Below, one piece after another: positions 1 through 7,787 of a DNA stretch of 33,474 nucleotides; within the stretch, counting starts at the first letter, position 1, and each line of letters opens with the position of its first letter. A model generated the notes under the pieces. It was not told where the DNA came from. It made no database searches and saw nothing but the letters and a program-made list of their open reading frames with translations. The stretch is from positions 1 to 33,474 of the forward strand of contig CABYJW010000010.1 in the NCBI GenBank assembly GCA_902519465.1, given 5' to 3'. This DNA is from an uncultured Pelagibacteraceae bacterium. GTDB taxonomy: Bacteria > Pseudomonadota > Alphaproteobacteria > Pelagibacterales > Pelagibacteraceae. The translations under genes and the position numbers were made by a program.

Positions 1-1
1 C

Positions 2-961
2 TCTGCATTTATCAAAATAGTAGGACGGGTAATGGAAATTAATGGGTACAAAATACATTTTTATGGTATTGCTAGAAAAAATAGTAAAAATAGTAAAAAT
101 AGAAAAAATATTTTAAGGTCATTAATTAAACGGAAAGTTGTTAAGATTTTAAATTTAGATATAAATAAAGAGTTCAAACTAAATAAAAAAATTGATTATT
201 GTCTCCACGGTGCTTCAACAACTGCACCTAAAAAGTATTTATCAAATCCAACCGAAGTAATTTTGCCAAACAGTATGGGTTTAATAAACTTGTTAAAAAG
301 CATCGAAAATAAAAGATTAAAGAAATTTATATTCTTAAGCTCTTCTGAGGTATATGGAAATTTTTCTGCATTATATAAAAGAAAAAAATCATTCTTTGAG
401 AATGAGTATGGTTCTATCGATTGTACAAATATCAATTCTTCATTAGCATTATCCAAAAAATTTGGTGAAAATTATCTATACTCCTGGGGAAAAGAGCAAA
501 GTATTAATACGAATTCTGTAAGATTATTTCACTCATATGGACCTTTTATGAAACTTGGAGATGGAAGAATACATTCTGATTTGGTCAAAAACGTAATAAT
601 GAAAAGAAATTTATTAATTAATGGAAACCCTAAGGTACGAAGAGCTTTTTGTTATATCTCCGATGTGATATCAGGAATTTTGACAATTATGTTTTTTGGT
701 AAAAATAGACAGTCTTATAACTTGGCAAATCCCAAAGAGACATATAGCGTAAAAAAAATTGCTGAAATAATTCAAGAAAATCAAAAAAATAATTATAATG
801 TTAAAATTATATTTAATAAAAATAACAAAATTAAAAGAAATGATTTTTTTTATCCTAAACCGTCAATCGAAAAGCTTAAAAAAATTGGTTGGAAACCCAG
901 AATAAGTATTAAAGAAGGTTTAATGAGTACAATAAACTATTTTAAAAAGAATAAAATTTAA
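2..961 (+). CDS. NAD-dependent epimerase/dehydratase, extended SDR (5' end cut by window edge)
   Basis: Likely a nucleotide-sugar epimerase, dehydratase or decarboxylase-type SDR acting in cytosolic sugar-nucleotide synthesis. The frame is open to base 2. The residues upstream of the ATG at 32 (SAFIKIVGRV) align with the end of the N-terminal Rossmann glycine loop, so that ATG is internal and the true start lies left of the window. Family landmarks present are LSSSEVYG, an RLFHSYGPFMKLGDGR stretch and RAFCYISDV. The match is best to the dTDP-glucose 4,6-dehydratase/UDP-glucuronate decarboxylase branch. The YxxxK catalytic motif reads LALSK: Leu (bases 443-445) replaces the expected Tyr. The gene is first in an overlapping operon, sharing one base (TAATG) with the next gene. 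Substrate is unknown; the family call is firm. Confidence 0.8.
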   Translation, partial: SAFIKIVGRVMEINGYKIHFYGIARKNSKNSKNRKNILRSLIKRKVVKILNLDINKEFKLNKKIDYCLHGASTTAPKKYLSNPTEVILPNSMGLINLLKSIENKRLKKFIFLSSSEVYGNFSALYKRKKSFFENEYGSIDCTNINSSLALSKKFGENYLYSWGKEQSINTNSVRLFHSYGPFMKLGDGRIHSDLVKNVIMKRNLLINGNPKVRRAFCYISDVISGILTIMFFGKNRQSYNLANPKETYSVKKIAEIIQENQKNNYNVKIIFNKNNKIKRNDFFYPKPSIEKLKKIGWKPRISIKEGLMSTINYFKKNKI

Positions 962-2730
962 TGTTAGTAGCTGATTACATATTAAAATTCTTTTATGAAA
1001 AAAAAGTAAAAGATATTTTTCTACTTACTGGGGGTGCGGCCTCTTTTATAGTAGATGCATTTTCAAGGCAAAATAAAGTTAAATTTACATGCGTAGGTCA
1101 CGAGCAATCATCAGCTATGATGGCAGATGCTTACTCAAGAGTAGGCCCAAACTTTTCTGCAACACTCAGCTCCTCTGGCCCAGGCGGTCAAAACTTAGTA
1201 ACAGGCATTGCCTGTTCTTGGTTTGACTCGATTCCCGTGATGCATATTACAGGGAATGTTAACACTTACGAGTCGATTGGTGCACAAAAAGGAACCAAAG
1301 GCGTTAGACAGGTAGGTTTTCAAGAAACAGATGTAGTTTCAATGGTCAAACCTATTACGAAGTACGCAGTAAAAATTAGAAGTAGTAAAGAAATAATTAG
1401 AGAATTAGAAAAAGCTTATCAAATTGCAATATCAGGGAGACCTGGACCAGTCCTCATAGATATTCCAATGGATATTCAGAGGAAAAAAATAATATTAAAA
1501 GATAATAAAAATAAAAGAAAAAAACTAGAAAAATATAAACCAGGTAAGATTGATATAAAAAAGATAGACAAACTAATCTATTTAATAAATAAATCATCGA
1601 GGCCAGTTTTACTAATTGGTGGTGGAGTACGAATTTCAAATAGTGTAAATGTACTCGATAAAATTTTGCAAAAACTAAAAATTCCTATAGTTACTACATG
1701 GAGTGGAGCTGATGGTGTTGATCACTATAATAAAAATTTTGTAGGGACAGCTGGAGTTTATGGGACAAGACCAGCAAACTTTACTATTCAAAATAGTGAT
1801 TTATTAATTTGTTTAGGCACAAGACTGGAAACTAGACTTACAGGAGGGAAACCTAATACATTCGCAAAAAATTCAAAAATAATAGTTGTCGATATAGATA
1901 AAAATGAATTAAGTAAAAAAAGAGGAATAAACATTGATACTGCCATCAATATGAATTTGAAATCTTTTTTACCGATTTTTAATCAAAAATTAAAAATTAA
2001 AAATGATGATAAATGGAACCAATGGAAAAAAATTTGTAAAAAATGGAATACCAAATACCCAATTATTGATAAAAAATATTATTCACAAAATCAATATGTG
2101 AATCCATATGTTTTCCTTGAAAAATTGTCTAAATATTTAAAACAAAATGACATTATAGTTTCAGCAACCGGTGCACATCTGACTTGGGCGATGCAGGCAT
2201 TAAAATTAAAAAAGAACCAACGTATGTTTTCGGCGTTTGGAAACTCGCCAATGGGCTATGCACTACCTGCATCGATAGGCGCATGCATTGCCAAAGGAAA
2301 AAAGAAAAGAATTATTTGTTTAGATGGGGACGGTAGTTTGCAAATAAATTTACAAGAGCTTCAAACAATAAATTACTACAAGCTACCAATTAAACTAGTT
2401 TTGATGAATAACGATGGATACGGTATAATTAAACAATTTAAAGAACTTTATCTTAAAACAAAAAGCGATTTATCCTGGAAAGGGATATCGAACCCAAATT
2501 TTGAAAAATTATCGAAAACTTATAATCTTAAATATTTTATAGTTACAAATAATAAAAATATAGATGGTAATTTAAAAAAATTTTTAAGTCAAAAAGGAGC
2601 GGGGTTTTTAGAGGTAAAGATTAGTCCTAAGCAAAAAATTTTACCAAAACTAACGTTTGGAGACTCAATTGAGAATACTTATCCTTATCTATCTAAAAAA
2701 GAGTTAAAGAAGAATATTATTAAAACCTAA
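961..2730 (+). CDS. ThDP-dependent acetolactate synthase-like enzyme, probable sugar-branching or carboligase role
   Basis: A 589-residue enzyme with the three-domain architecture of the acetolactate synthase/pyruvate oxidase family. The cofactor-activating Glu is E48 in GHEQSSAMMADAYSR. The ThDP/Mg motif is GDGS (456-459) with NN at 483-484, the expected spacing. Domain order is Pyr (about 1-170), central (about 190-330) and PP (about 380-560). True acetolactate synthase would sit with an ilvN regulatory subunit. Here the neighbours are CDP-glucose genes, the setting of YerE, which transfers a two-carbon unit from pyruvate to a CDP-4-keto-deoxyhexose in yersiniose synthesis. I infer a YerE-like branching role; a plain acetolactate synthase paralogue is the alternative. 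It starts inside the previous stop codon and is followed 11 bases later by the cytidylyltransferase. Confidence 0.8.
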   Translation: MLVADYILKFFYEKKVKDIFLLTGGAASFIVDAFSRQNKVKFTCVGHEQSSAMMADAYSRVGPNFSATLSSSGPGGQNLVTGIACSWFDSIPVMHITGNVNTYESIGAQKGTKGVRQVGFQETDVVSMVKPITKYAVKIRSSKEIIRELEKAYQIAISGRPGPVLIDIPMDIQRKKIILKDNKNKRKKLEKYKPGKIDIKKIDKLIYLINKSSRPVLLIGGGVRISNSVNVLDKILQKLKIPIVTTWSGADGVDHYNKNFVGTAGVYGTRPANFTIQNSDLLICLGTRLETRLTGGKPNTFAKNSKIIVVDIDKNELSKKRGINIDTAINMNLKSFLPIFNQKLKIKNDDKWNQWKKICKKWNTKYPIIDKKYYSQNQYVNPYVFLEKLSKYLKQNDIIVSATGAHLTWAMQALKLKKNQRMFSAFGNSPMGYALPASIGACIAKGKKKRIICLDGDGSLQINLQELQTINYYKLPIKLVLMNNDGYGIIKQFKELYLKTKSDLSWKGISNPNFEKLSKTYNLKYFIVTNNKNIDGNLKKFLSQKGAGFLEVKISPKQKILPKLTFGDSIENTYPYLSKKELKKNIIKT

Positions 2731-2741
2731 TTAATATACTT

Positions 2742-3446
2742 ATGAAAGTTGTGATATTGTGCGGCGGAAAAGGAACACGTTTAGGCGTTGATACTAAAAC
2801 AATGCCGAAACCAATGGTAAAAATCGACAAAGATCCAATACTTGTTCACATATTAAAATTGTATGAAAAATATGGGTATAAGGATTTTATCCTAGCTCTG
2901 GGTTATAAAGGTGAATATATAAAAAAATTTTTCAAAAAAAGAAAAAGTAAATTAAAAATTAAATTAGTTAAAACTGGCAACAATACTTTAACAGGTACAA
3001 GACTTTTAAAATTAAAAAGATATCTATCTAACGAAGAAAATTTTATGCTAACTTATGGTGATGGCTTATCTAACCAAAATCTAAATAAACTAGTGACTTT
3101 TCATAAAAGCCATAAAAAAATTGGGACAATGACAGTTGTAAGGCCCCCTGTGAGATTTGGCGAAGTAAGCTTAGTTGGAAAAAATGTAAAAAAATTTAGA
3201 GAAAAACCTCAAATAAAATCTGGTTGGATAAATGGTGGTTTTTTTGTCTTCAATAGAAAATTTTTTAAATTTTTAAAAACAAACTCAAATGAGATGCTCG
3301 AGAGAGCTCCACTCGAGAATTTAGTAAAAAAAAGACAATTAAAAGCTTTTAAACATAATGGTTTCTGGCAGTGTATGGATACACCGAGAGATAAAGAATT
3401 TTTAAAAAAATTAATCAAATCTAAAAATGCACCATGGATAATTTAA
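2742..3446 (+). CDS. rfbF: glucose-1-phosphate cytidylyltransferase
   Basis: Makes CDP-glucose from CTP and glucose-1-phosphate, the entry step to CDP-deoxysugars (RfbF/DdhA family). The nucleotidyltransferase signature GGKGTRL is at residues 8-14, followed by MPKPMVKI. LTYGDGLS is the metal-binding Asp region. The C-terminal block GGFFVFNRKF, ERAPLENL and GFWQCMDTPRDK is characteristic of RfbF rather than of thymidylyl- or uridylyltransferases. At 234 residues it is roughly 20 shorter than typical members (about 257); the missing part appears to be the loop before KTGNNTLTG. The 3' end overlaps the CDP-glucose 4,6-dehydratase start by 13 bases, which supports a shared pathway. Confidence 0.93.
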   Translation: MKVVILCGGKGTRLGVDTKTMPKPMVKIDKDPILVHILKLYEKYGYKDFILALGYKGEYIKKFFKKRKSKLKIKLVKTGNNTLTGTRLLKLKRYLSNEENFMLTYGDGLSNQNLNKLVTFHKSHKKIGTMTVVRPPVRFGEVSLVGKNVKKFREKPQIKSGWINGGFFVFNRKFFKFLKTNSNEMLERAPLENLVKKRQLKAFKHNGFWQCMDTPRDKEFLKKLIKSKNAPWII

Positions 3447-4495
3447 ATAAATTTTTTAGGGGAAAGAAAGTATTTATTACCGGGCACACTGGTTTTAAAG
3501 GAAGTTGGTTAACTAGTGTTCTAATAAAATTAGGGGCTAAAGTTTGTGGATACTCAAAAATTGACGAAAAAAAAGATCAATATATTAAATTATGTTATTC
3601 GCAAAAAGCAAAAAATATATACGGAGACATATTAAATTATAAAAAATTAGAAAACTCTTTAAAAAAATTTAAACCTGATATAATTTTTCATTTAGCAGCT
3701 CAGGCTCTTGTTTCTAAATCTTATTCAGATCCTTATAATACATTTCAAACAAACACCGTTGGCACACTTAATATCTTAAATATTTCGAGAAACTTAAAAA
3801 ACCTTAAATGCCTAGTAATTATTACTTCAGATAAATGTTATAGAAACATTGAAATAAAGAGAGGCTATAAAGAGAACGATATTTTAGGCGGAGACGATCC
3901 CTACAGCGCTTCAAAAGCAGCTGCAGAAATTATATTTAACGCTTATAATAAGTCTTTTTACAACCAAAGAAAAAAATTAGGTATTGCAACGACTAGGGCC
4001 GGAAATGTTATAGGTGGTGGTGATTGGTCTAAAGACAGAATAATACCGGATTGTATCAAAAGCATTAATAAAAAAAAGAAATTAACAATTAGGAACCCAA
4101 ATTCAACAAGACCATGGCAACATGTCTTGGAACCTGTATTTGGATATTTAATTTTGGCAATGAAATTATATAAAAAACCTGAAAAATTCACAGGTTCTTG
4201 GAATTTTGGACCACTATCTAATGAAACAATGAGTGTAAAAAATGTTGTAGATCTTTTATTTATTAATTTGAGCCTTGAAAAGAAAATCTTAATTAAAAAA
4301 GGAGTTTTTAAAGAGGCAAACCTATTAAAACTGAATTCAAAGAAATCTTTGAAAAAATTAAAATGGAAAAATTTTTGGAATATGAGGAAATCAATACAGG
4401 AAACTGCGAAATGGTACAAAGGCTATTTGGTCAAATCTGATATCAAAAAAATAACAAATTATCAAATTGATGAATATCTGAAATTATATGATTGA
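3434..4495 (+). CDS. rfbG: CDP-glucose 4,6-dehydratase
   Basis: Converts CDP-glucose to CDP-4-keto-6-deoxyglucose using bound NAD (RfbG/DdhB family). The Rossmann loop GHTGFKG spans residues 17-23. The active site shows TSDKCYRN and YSASK (the SDR Tyr and Lys). RAGNVIGGGDWSKDRIIPD and RPWQHVLEP are strongly diagnostic of this subfamily. The length (353 residues) is normal. It overlaps the upstream cytidylyltransferase by 13 bases and the downstream cupin by 8, so the three are co-translated and consecutive in the pathway. No CDP-4-keto-6-deoxyglucose 3-dehydrase (E1/AscC) is seen nearby, so whether the product is 3-deoxygenated cannot be told from this window. Confidence 0.94.
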   Translation: MDNLNKFFRGKKVFITGHTGFKGSWLTSVLIKLGAKVCGYSKIDEKKDQYIKLCYSQKAKNIYGDILNYKKLENSLKKFKPDIIFHLAAQALVSKSYSDPYNTFQTNTVGTLNILNISRNLKNLKCLVIITSDKCYRNIEIKRGYKENDILGGDDPYSASKAAAEIIFNAYNKSFYNQRKKLGIATTRAGNVIGGGDWSKDRIIPDCIKSINKKKKLTIRNPNSTRPWQHVLEPVFGYLILAMKLYKKPEKFTGSWNFGPLSNETMSVKNVVDLLFINLSLEKKILIKKGVFKEANLLKLNSKKSLKKLKWKNFWNMRKSIQETAKWYKGYLVKSDIKKITNYQIDEYLKLYD

Positions 4496-4934
4496 GGGAG
4501 TAAAAATTACACCACTAAAAAAGATTGATGATGATCGAGGTAGTGTTCTACATATGATGAGAAAAGACTCTCCAATTTTTAAGTCTTTTGGAGAAATATA
4601 TTTCTCAGTAGCTATTCCTGGCAAGATTAAAGCTTGGCATCTCCATAAAGAAACATTCCTGAATTATGCCTGTATTGATGGAACAATTAAACTTGTCCTA
4701 TTTGATGACCGAAAGGGTAGTTCAACAAAAAATCAAAAACAAGAAATTATACTTTCTACGAAAAATTATTTTCTTGTCACAGTGCCGCCGTTAATTTGGA
4801 ATGGGTTTGTAAATATCGGCAAGACAAATGCAATTTTAGCGAATTGTTCGACTGTTCCTTATAGCGACAACGAAATTATAAGAAAATCTCCTTTTGACAA
4901 TAACATTCCCTATAAATGGGTAATAGATAAGTGA
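4488..4934 (+). CDS. dTDP-4-dehydrorhamnose 3,5-epimerase-like cupin
   Basis: A 148-residue RmlC-like cupin. RmlC epimerises C3 and C5 of 4-keto-6-deoxy sugars; here the substrate is probably the CDP-linked keto sugar made by the preceding genes, which is inferred. Visible features are DDDRGSV near residues 14-20, WHLHK with candidate catalytic or metal His at 51 and 53, and the cupin strand VTVPPLIWNGFVN. It is shorter than canonical RmlC (about 180), as are many RmlC-like proteins in CDP-sugar cassettes. The start codon lies inside the end of the dehydratase gene (ATGATTGA), and its stop overlaps the GTG start of the reductase gene. Confidence 0.82.
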   Translation: MIEGVKITPLKKIDDDRGSVLHMMRKDSPIFKSFGEIYFSVAIPGKIKAWHLHKETFLNYACIDGTIKLVLFDDRKGSSTKNQKQEIILSTKNYFLVTVPPLIWNGFVNIGKTNAILANCSTVPYSDNEIIRKSPFDNNIPYKWVIDK

Positions 4935-5839
4935 ATATATTAATTACAGGTTCAAGAGGTTTTGTTGGAGGAAGGCTATCATCTTTTCTTATGAAAAAAG
5001 GATTCAAGGTAACAAAATTATCTAGATACAAAAAAAAAGGGTTTAACAAAATCGATTGGAAGTCAGATAAACAAATCGCTAAAGTATGTAGAGGACAGGA
5101 TATAATAATCAACTGTTTAGGTGTAGACATAAACCATGCAAATGATTACAAAAAAGCTCATCTAGTAAATTCATTTCTACCTAATAAACTCTTATCAATA
5201 GCAGATGATCAGGGCGTGAAATATTTTATCTTTTTATCTACCTATCATGTGTACGATCTAAGCGAAAAACAAATTAACGAGAATTCTAAAGTTAAACAAA
5301 CAAATAATTATAACAAAAGCAAAATTAAAGGTGAGAGAAATCTTTTAGATTATAAAAAAAAAACAAAATTAATTATTATAAGGCCTTGTAATTTATTTGG
5401 ACGACCTATTTATCAAAATAAAAATTGCTGGGGTTTACTTATCAATGAATTATCTAAAAAACTCGCATTAAACGAAAAAATTACTATAAGAGCTAAATCC
5501 AATGAATATAGAGCATACTCAAGCATAGAAAGTTTTAGTAATTTCATTTTAGCTTTATTGAGAAAAAAGAAAACAATAAAATTTAAAAATAATAATTTCA
5601 TAACTAACTATACAAGTAATTTTAATTTAAGAATTACAGATGTAATTCAAATTTTGTTTAAAATTTTTAAGAAAGAAAAAAAACAAATAAAAATATTTAC
5701 AAAGAAATTAAAAAATATTCCATATAAAAAAGTTTATTTGAGTTTAAATCAAAAAAAAATAAGTAGTAAGATTGATAAGTTTTTTTATAAAGAATTAAAT
5801 GATTTAAGAAAATATTTATTGAGTAATAAAAAAACATGA
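4931..5839 (+). CDS. NAD(P)-dependent sugar reductase/epimerase, SDR family
   Basis: An extended SDR of 302 residues. The cofactor loop GSRGFVGG starts at residue 7 (G7, G10, G13). The catalytic region shows FLSTYHVY and the intact YNKSK motif. It most resembles RmlD/WcaG-type reductases that complete 4-keto-deoxysugars, so I infer that it reduces the keto sugar made by the dehydratase and epimerase upstream. The start is GTG, overlapping the previous stop (GTGA). A run of ten A at 5354-5363 lies in the coding region. The 3' third is very AT-rich and Lys-rich. It overlaps the next gene by four bases (ATGA). Confidence 0.82.
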   Translation: MNILITGSRGFVGGRLSSFLMKKGFKVTKLSRYKKKGFNKIDWKSDKQIAKVCRGQDIIINCLGVDINHANDYKKAHLVNSFLPNKLLSIADDQGVKYFIFLSTYHVYDLSEKQINENSKVKQTNNYNKSKIKGERNLLDYKKKTKLIIIRPCNLFGRPIYQNKNCWGLLINELSKKLALNEKITIRAKSNEYRAYSSIESFSNFILALLRKKKTIKFKNNNFITNYTSNFNLRITDVIQILFKIFKKEKKQIKIFTKKLKNIPYKKVYLSLNQKKISSKIDKFFYKELNDLRKYLLSNKKT

Positions 5840-6747
5840 CCGCTTTTTCAATTATAATACCCACGTATAATCAAGCAAATCTGCTCTATAGATGTCTGAA
5901 ATCAGTAGAGCAACAAACTTTTAAAAATTATGAAGTGATAATAATAGATAATTATTCTAAGGATAATACCTCAAAAATAGTAAAAAAATTTGGTAAAAAA
6001 ATTAAATATTTCAAATTGAGAAATCATGGTGTTATTGCAAAATCAAGAAATTTAGGAATCAAAAAGTCTAAAGGTAAATGGATTTGTTTTTTAGACTCCG
6101 ACGACACATGGATGACTCATAAACTTCAAAAGTTATTTACGTTACAAAAACAGTCTTCCTTGGATATAATTTGTAATGCTGAATGGGTATTTAAAGGTAA
6201 AAAGAAAAAATTATGGGTTTATGGTCCAGAAGATAAAAATTTTTATTTAAAAATGATTTTGAAAGGAAATCGCTTTTCAACTTCAGGCACAAGTATAAAA
6301 AAAGGTTTCTTAAAAAAAAATAAATTATTTTTTAGTGAAAAAAAAAGTTTCGCAACATGTGAAGATTATGATTTTTTTTTAAGAATATCTAAATTAGGAT
6401 GTAATAAAAAATTTATTAATGAACCTCTTGGTTCTCACTTTTTTCATAGCAATAGCGCATCCCATAATTATACAAAACATAGAAAAGCTTTTATTTCAGT
6501 TTTAAAATTCCATTTTTCAGATAATAACTTTTTAAAAAAAAATTTCTGTATCAATAATATAGTATTTAGATATGACTTTAAATCCCTATGCTCAGATTTG
6601 TTTAGCTTAAAAAACTTTATAAAAAATTTTATTGAATTTTCAAAAACGTTGTTTAAAAATCCATTTAAATCTTCTATTCTACTCCTAGATTTTACATTAA
6701 TAAAATTCAGAAATATATTTTTTTATATTAAGTTTAGGGGACTTTAG
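5836..6747 (+). CDS. family 2 glycosyltransferase
   Basis: An inverting GT-A glycosyltransferase, probably cytoplasmic at the inner membrane, adding a sugar to a surface polysaccharide. The N-terminal SIIIPTYNQANLLYRCLKS is typical of GT2. The metal-binding DxD region is LDSDDTW (D87-D90). CEDYDFFLRIS is the usual downstream acidic motif. Length is 303 residues. It starts by a four-base ATGA overlap with the reductase gene and is the last gene of the operon. Its stop codon lies inside the tRNA-Val acceptor stem region, ten bases into the tRNA gene, so the C-terminal end was probably set by a rearrangement at the tRNA. Donor and acceptor cannot be inferred. Confidence 0.88.
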   Translation: MTAFSIIIPTYNQANLLYRCLKSVEQQTFKNYEVIIIDNYSKDNTSKIVKKFGKKIKYFKLRNHGVIAKSRNLGIKKSKGKWICFLDSDDTWMTHKLQKLFTLQKQSSLDIICNAEWVFKGKKKKLWVYGPEDKNFYLKMILKGNRFSTSGTSIKKGFLKKNKLFFSEKKSFATCEDYDFFLRISKLGCNKKFINEPLGSHFFHSNSASHNYTKHRKAFISVLKFHFSDNNFLKKNFCINNIVFRYDFKSLCSDLFSLKNFIKNFIEFSKTLFKNPFKSSILLLDFTLIKFRNIFFYIKFRGL

Positions 6748-6813
6748 CTCATCGGTTAGAGTGCTTGCTTGACATGCAAGAAGTGGTTGGTTCGATTCCA
6801 ACAAGTCCCACCA
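6738..6813 (+). tRNA. tRNA-Val (GAC)
   Basis: A complete 76-base cloverleaf. The acceptor stem GGGACTT pairs perfectly with AAGTCCC. The anticodon stem is CTTGC/GCAAG with loop TTGACAT, giving anticodon GAC at positions 34-36. The T arm is GTTGG TTCGATT CCAAC. The CCA end is encoded (6811-6813). The first ten bases overlap the end of the glycosyltransferase gene. It sits at the junction between the sugar operon and the oppositely oriented glycosyltransferase. Confidence 0.97.
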
Positions 6814-6827
6814 AAACAAAAATATAT

Positions 6828-7577
6828 TTATTTAAATCCGTACTTTTTTATTGAGTTAATTGAGATGAGTATTAAAGAAATTAAATTTTTATAAAAATTT
6901 AGTTTATTGTATCTCTTATTAATATACCAAACCCAATAAATATTTCTAATTTTATTACTTTGTAATGAATGTTTTAAAATTCTATAAAACATTATTGCAT
7001 TTTCGCATTTAAATGCATTATGTTCTTTGAGCATCTCGCACTTAAACAAATAATCTTCACATATCTTAAGTTTTTTAAATTTAATATTTTTTAAAATTGA
7101 TCTATTTATTACTATTGTGCTCATTGCAATAGAACTATTATAAATAAATTTTTTAAGATCAAATTCTTTGTTTACGTTAATTTTTTTTTTAAATACTTTG
7201 ATATTATTTTTACTTTTAAATGGAATATAATCAGTATAGGTAAATTTATATTTGTTTACATCCATAAAACTAATTTGATTCTTTAATTTATCTTTATTCC
7301 AATAATCGTCAGCATCAATAAAAGATATGTATTTCGATTTAGATAATCTCATTCCTAAATTTCTACAAAAATAAACACCTTTATTCTTTTTTAATTTTAA
7401 AAACTTTATTCTTGGGTCAGAATATTTATCTATAATTTTTATTGAGTTATCTGTGGAGTTGTCGTCTATAATAAATAAATTAAAGTCTTTGAAAGATTGG
7501 CCAAGGATTGAGTCAATTGTTTCTTGTAAGTAATTTTCTTTGTTAAAATTTGGTAAAATAATATCAACTAAGGCCAT
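6828..7577 (-). CDS. family 2 glycosyltransferase
   Basis: A GT-A glycosyltransferase of 249 residues when started at the ATG at 7577. The frame extends back to a TTG at 7622, but the family alignment begins at MALVDIILPNFNKENYL, so the ATG is preferred. The DxD region is FIDADDYW (D88-D91), and CEDYLFKCEML is the downstream acidic motif. It is transcribed toward tRNA-Val, convergent with the sugar operon and isolated from other genes, between tRNA-Val and 5S rRNA. It is strongly AT-rich with many Lys, Asn and Ile codons, like the rest of the presumed hypervariable block. Function is probably surface glycan assembly; its sugar is unknown. Confidence 0.87.
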   Translation of the reverse strand: MALVDIILPNFNKENYLQETIDSILGQSFKDFNLFIIDDNSTDNSIKIIDKYSDPRIKFLKLKKNKGVYFCRNLGMRLSKSKYISFIDADDYWNKDKLKNQISFMDVNKYKFTYTDYIPFKSKNNIKVFKKKINVNKEFDLKKFIYNSSIAMSTIVINRSILKNIKFKKLKICEDYLFKCEMLKEHNAFKCENAIMFYRILKHSLQSNKIRNIYWVWYINKRYNKLNFYKNLISLILISINSIKKYGFK

Positions 7578-7630
7578 TTTTTTCTTTAAGTTACTATATA
7601 AATTATTACCTAATTGTGTCAAAAACTGTA

Positions 7631-7659
7631 TTTACATACATATGAAAACATAATATATA
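7631..7659 (+). promoter_or_regulatory. candidate sigma-70 promoter for 5S rRNA
   Basis: TTTACA (7631-7636) and TATATA (7654-7659) are separated by 17 bases just before the 5S gene. An overlapping TAATAT (7651-7656) is an alternative -10. Because no 16S or 23S gene precedes this 5S gene in the window, a dedicated promoter is expected. The AT-rich background makes chance matches easy, so this is tentative. Confidence 0.4.
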
Positions 7660-7663
7660 GGTT

Positions 7664-7780
7664 TGCCTGGTAATTATTGCGAAGGGGTTATACCCGATCC
7701 CATTCCGAACTCGGAAGTCAAGCCCTTCAGCGCCGATGGTACTTTGTCTTAAGATACGGGAGAGTAGGACGTTGCCAGGC
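7664..7780 (+). rRNA. rrf: 5S ribosomal RNA
   Basis: About 117 bases with the universal 5S landmarks. The terminal helix TGCCTGG pairs with CCAGGC. The loop region shows CCCATTCCGAACTCGGAAGTC, followed by CAGCGCCGATGGTACT and GGGAGAGTAGGACG. Ends may be off by one or two bases. It is not preceded by 16S/23S genes: immediately upstream are glycosyltransferase and nucleotide-sugar genes. This matches the detached 5S of SAR11 genomes, in which a hypervariable region separates 23S from 5S. rpmJ begins seven bases after the mature 3' end. Confidence 0.97.
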
Positions 7781-7787
7781 TTAAATT

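Noticed and set aside
32-34. ATG at 32 as the real start of the first gene
   Set aside because: The frame is open upstream and the residues there align with the cofactor-binding loop, so the gene is cut by the window edge.
3958-4419. Long open frame on the minus strand within the CDP-glucose 4,6-dehydratase gene
   Set aside because: It is antisense to a gene with clear family motifs, has a Phe/Leu/Ile-rich composition typical of AT-rich antisense frames, and resembles no known protein.
7578-7622. Upstream TTG start for the minus-strand glycosyltransferase
   Set aside because: The family alignment begins at the ATG at 7577, and the extra 15 residues lie in the region before 5S with no ribosome-binding site.
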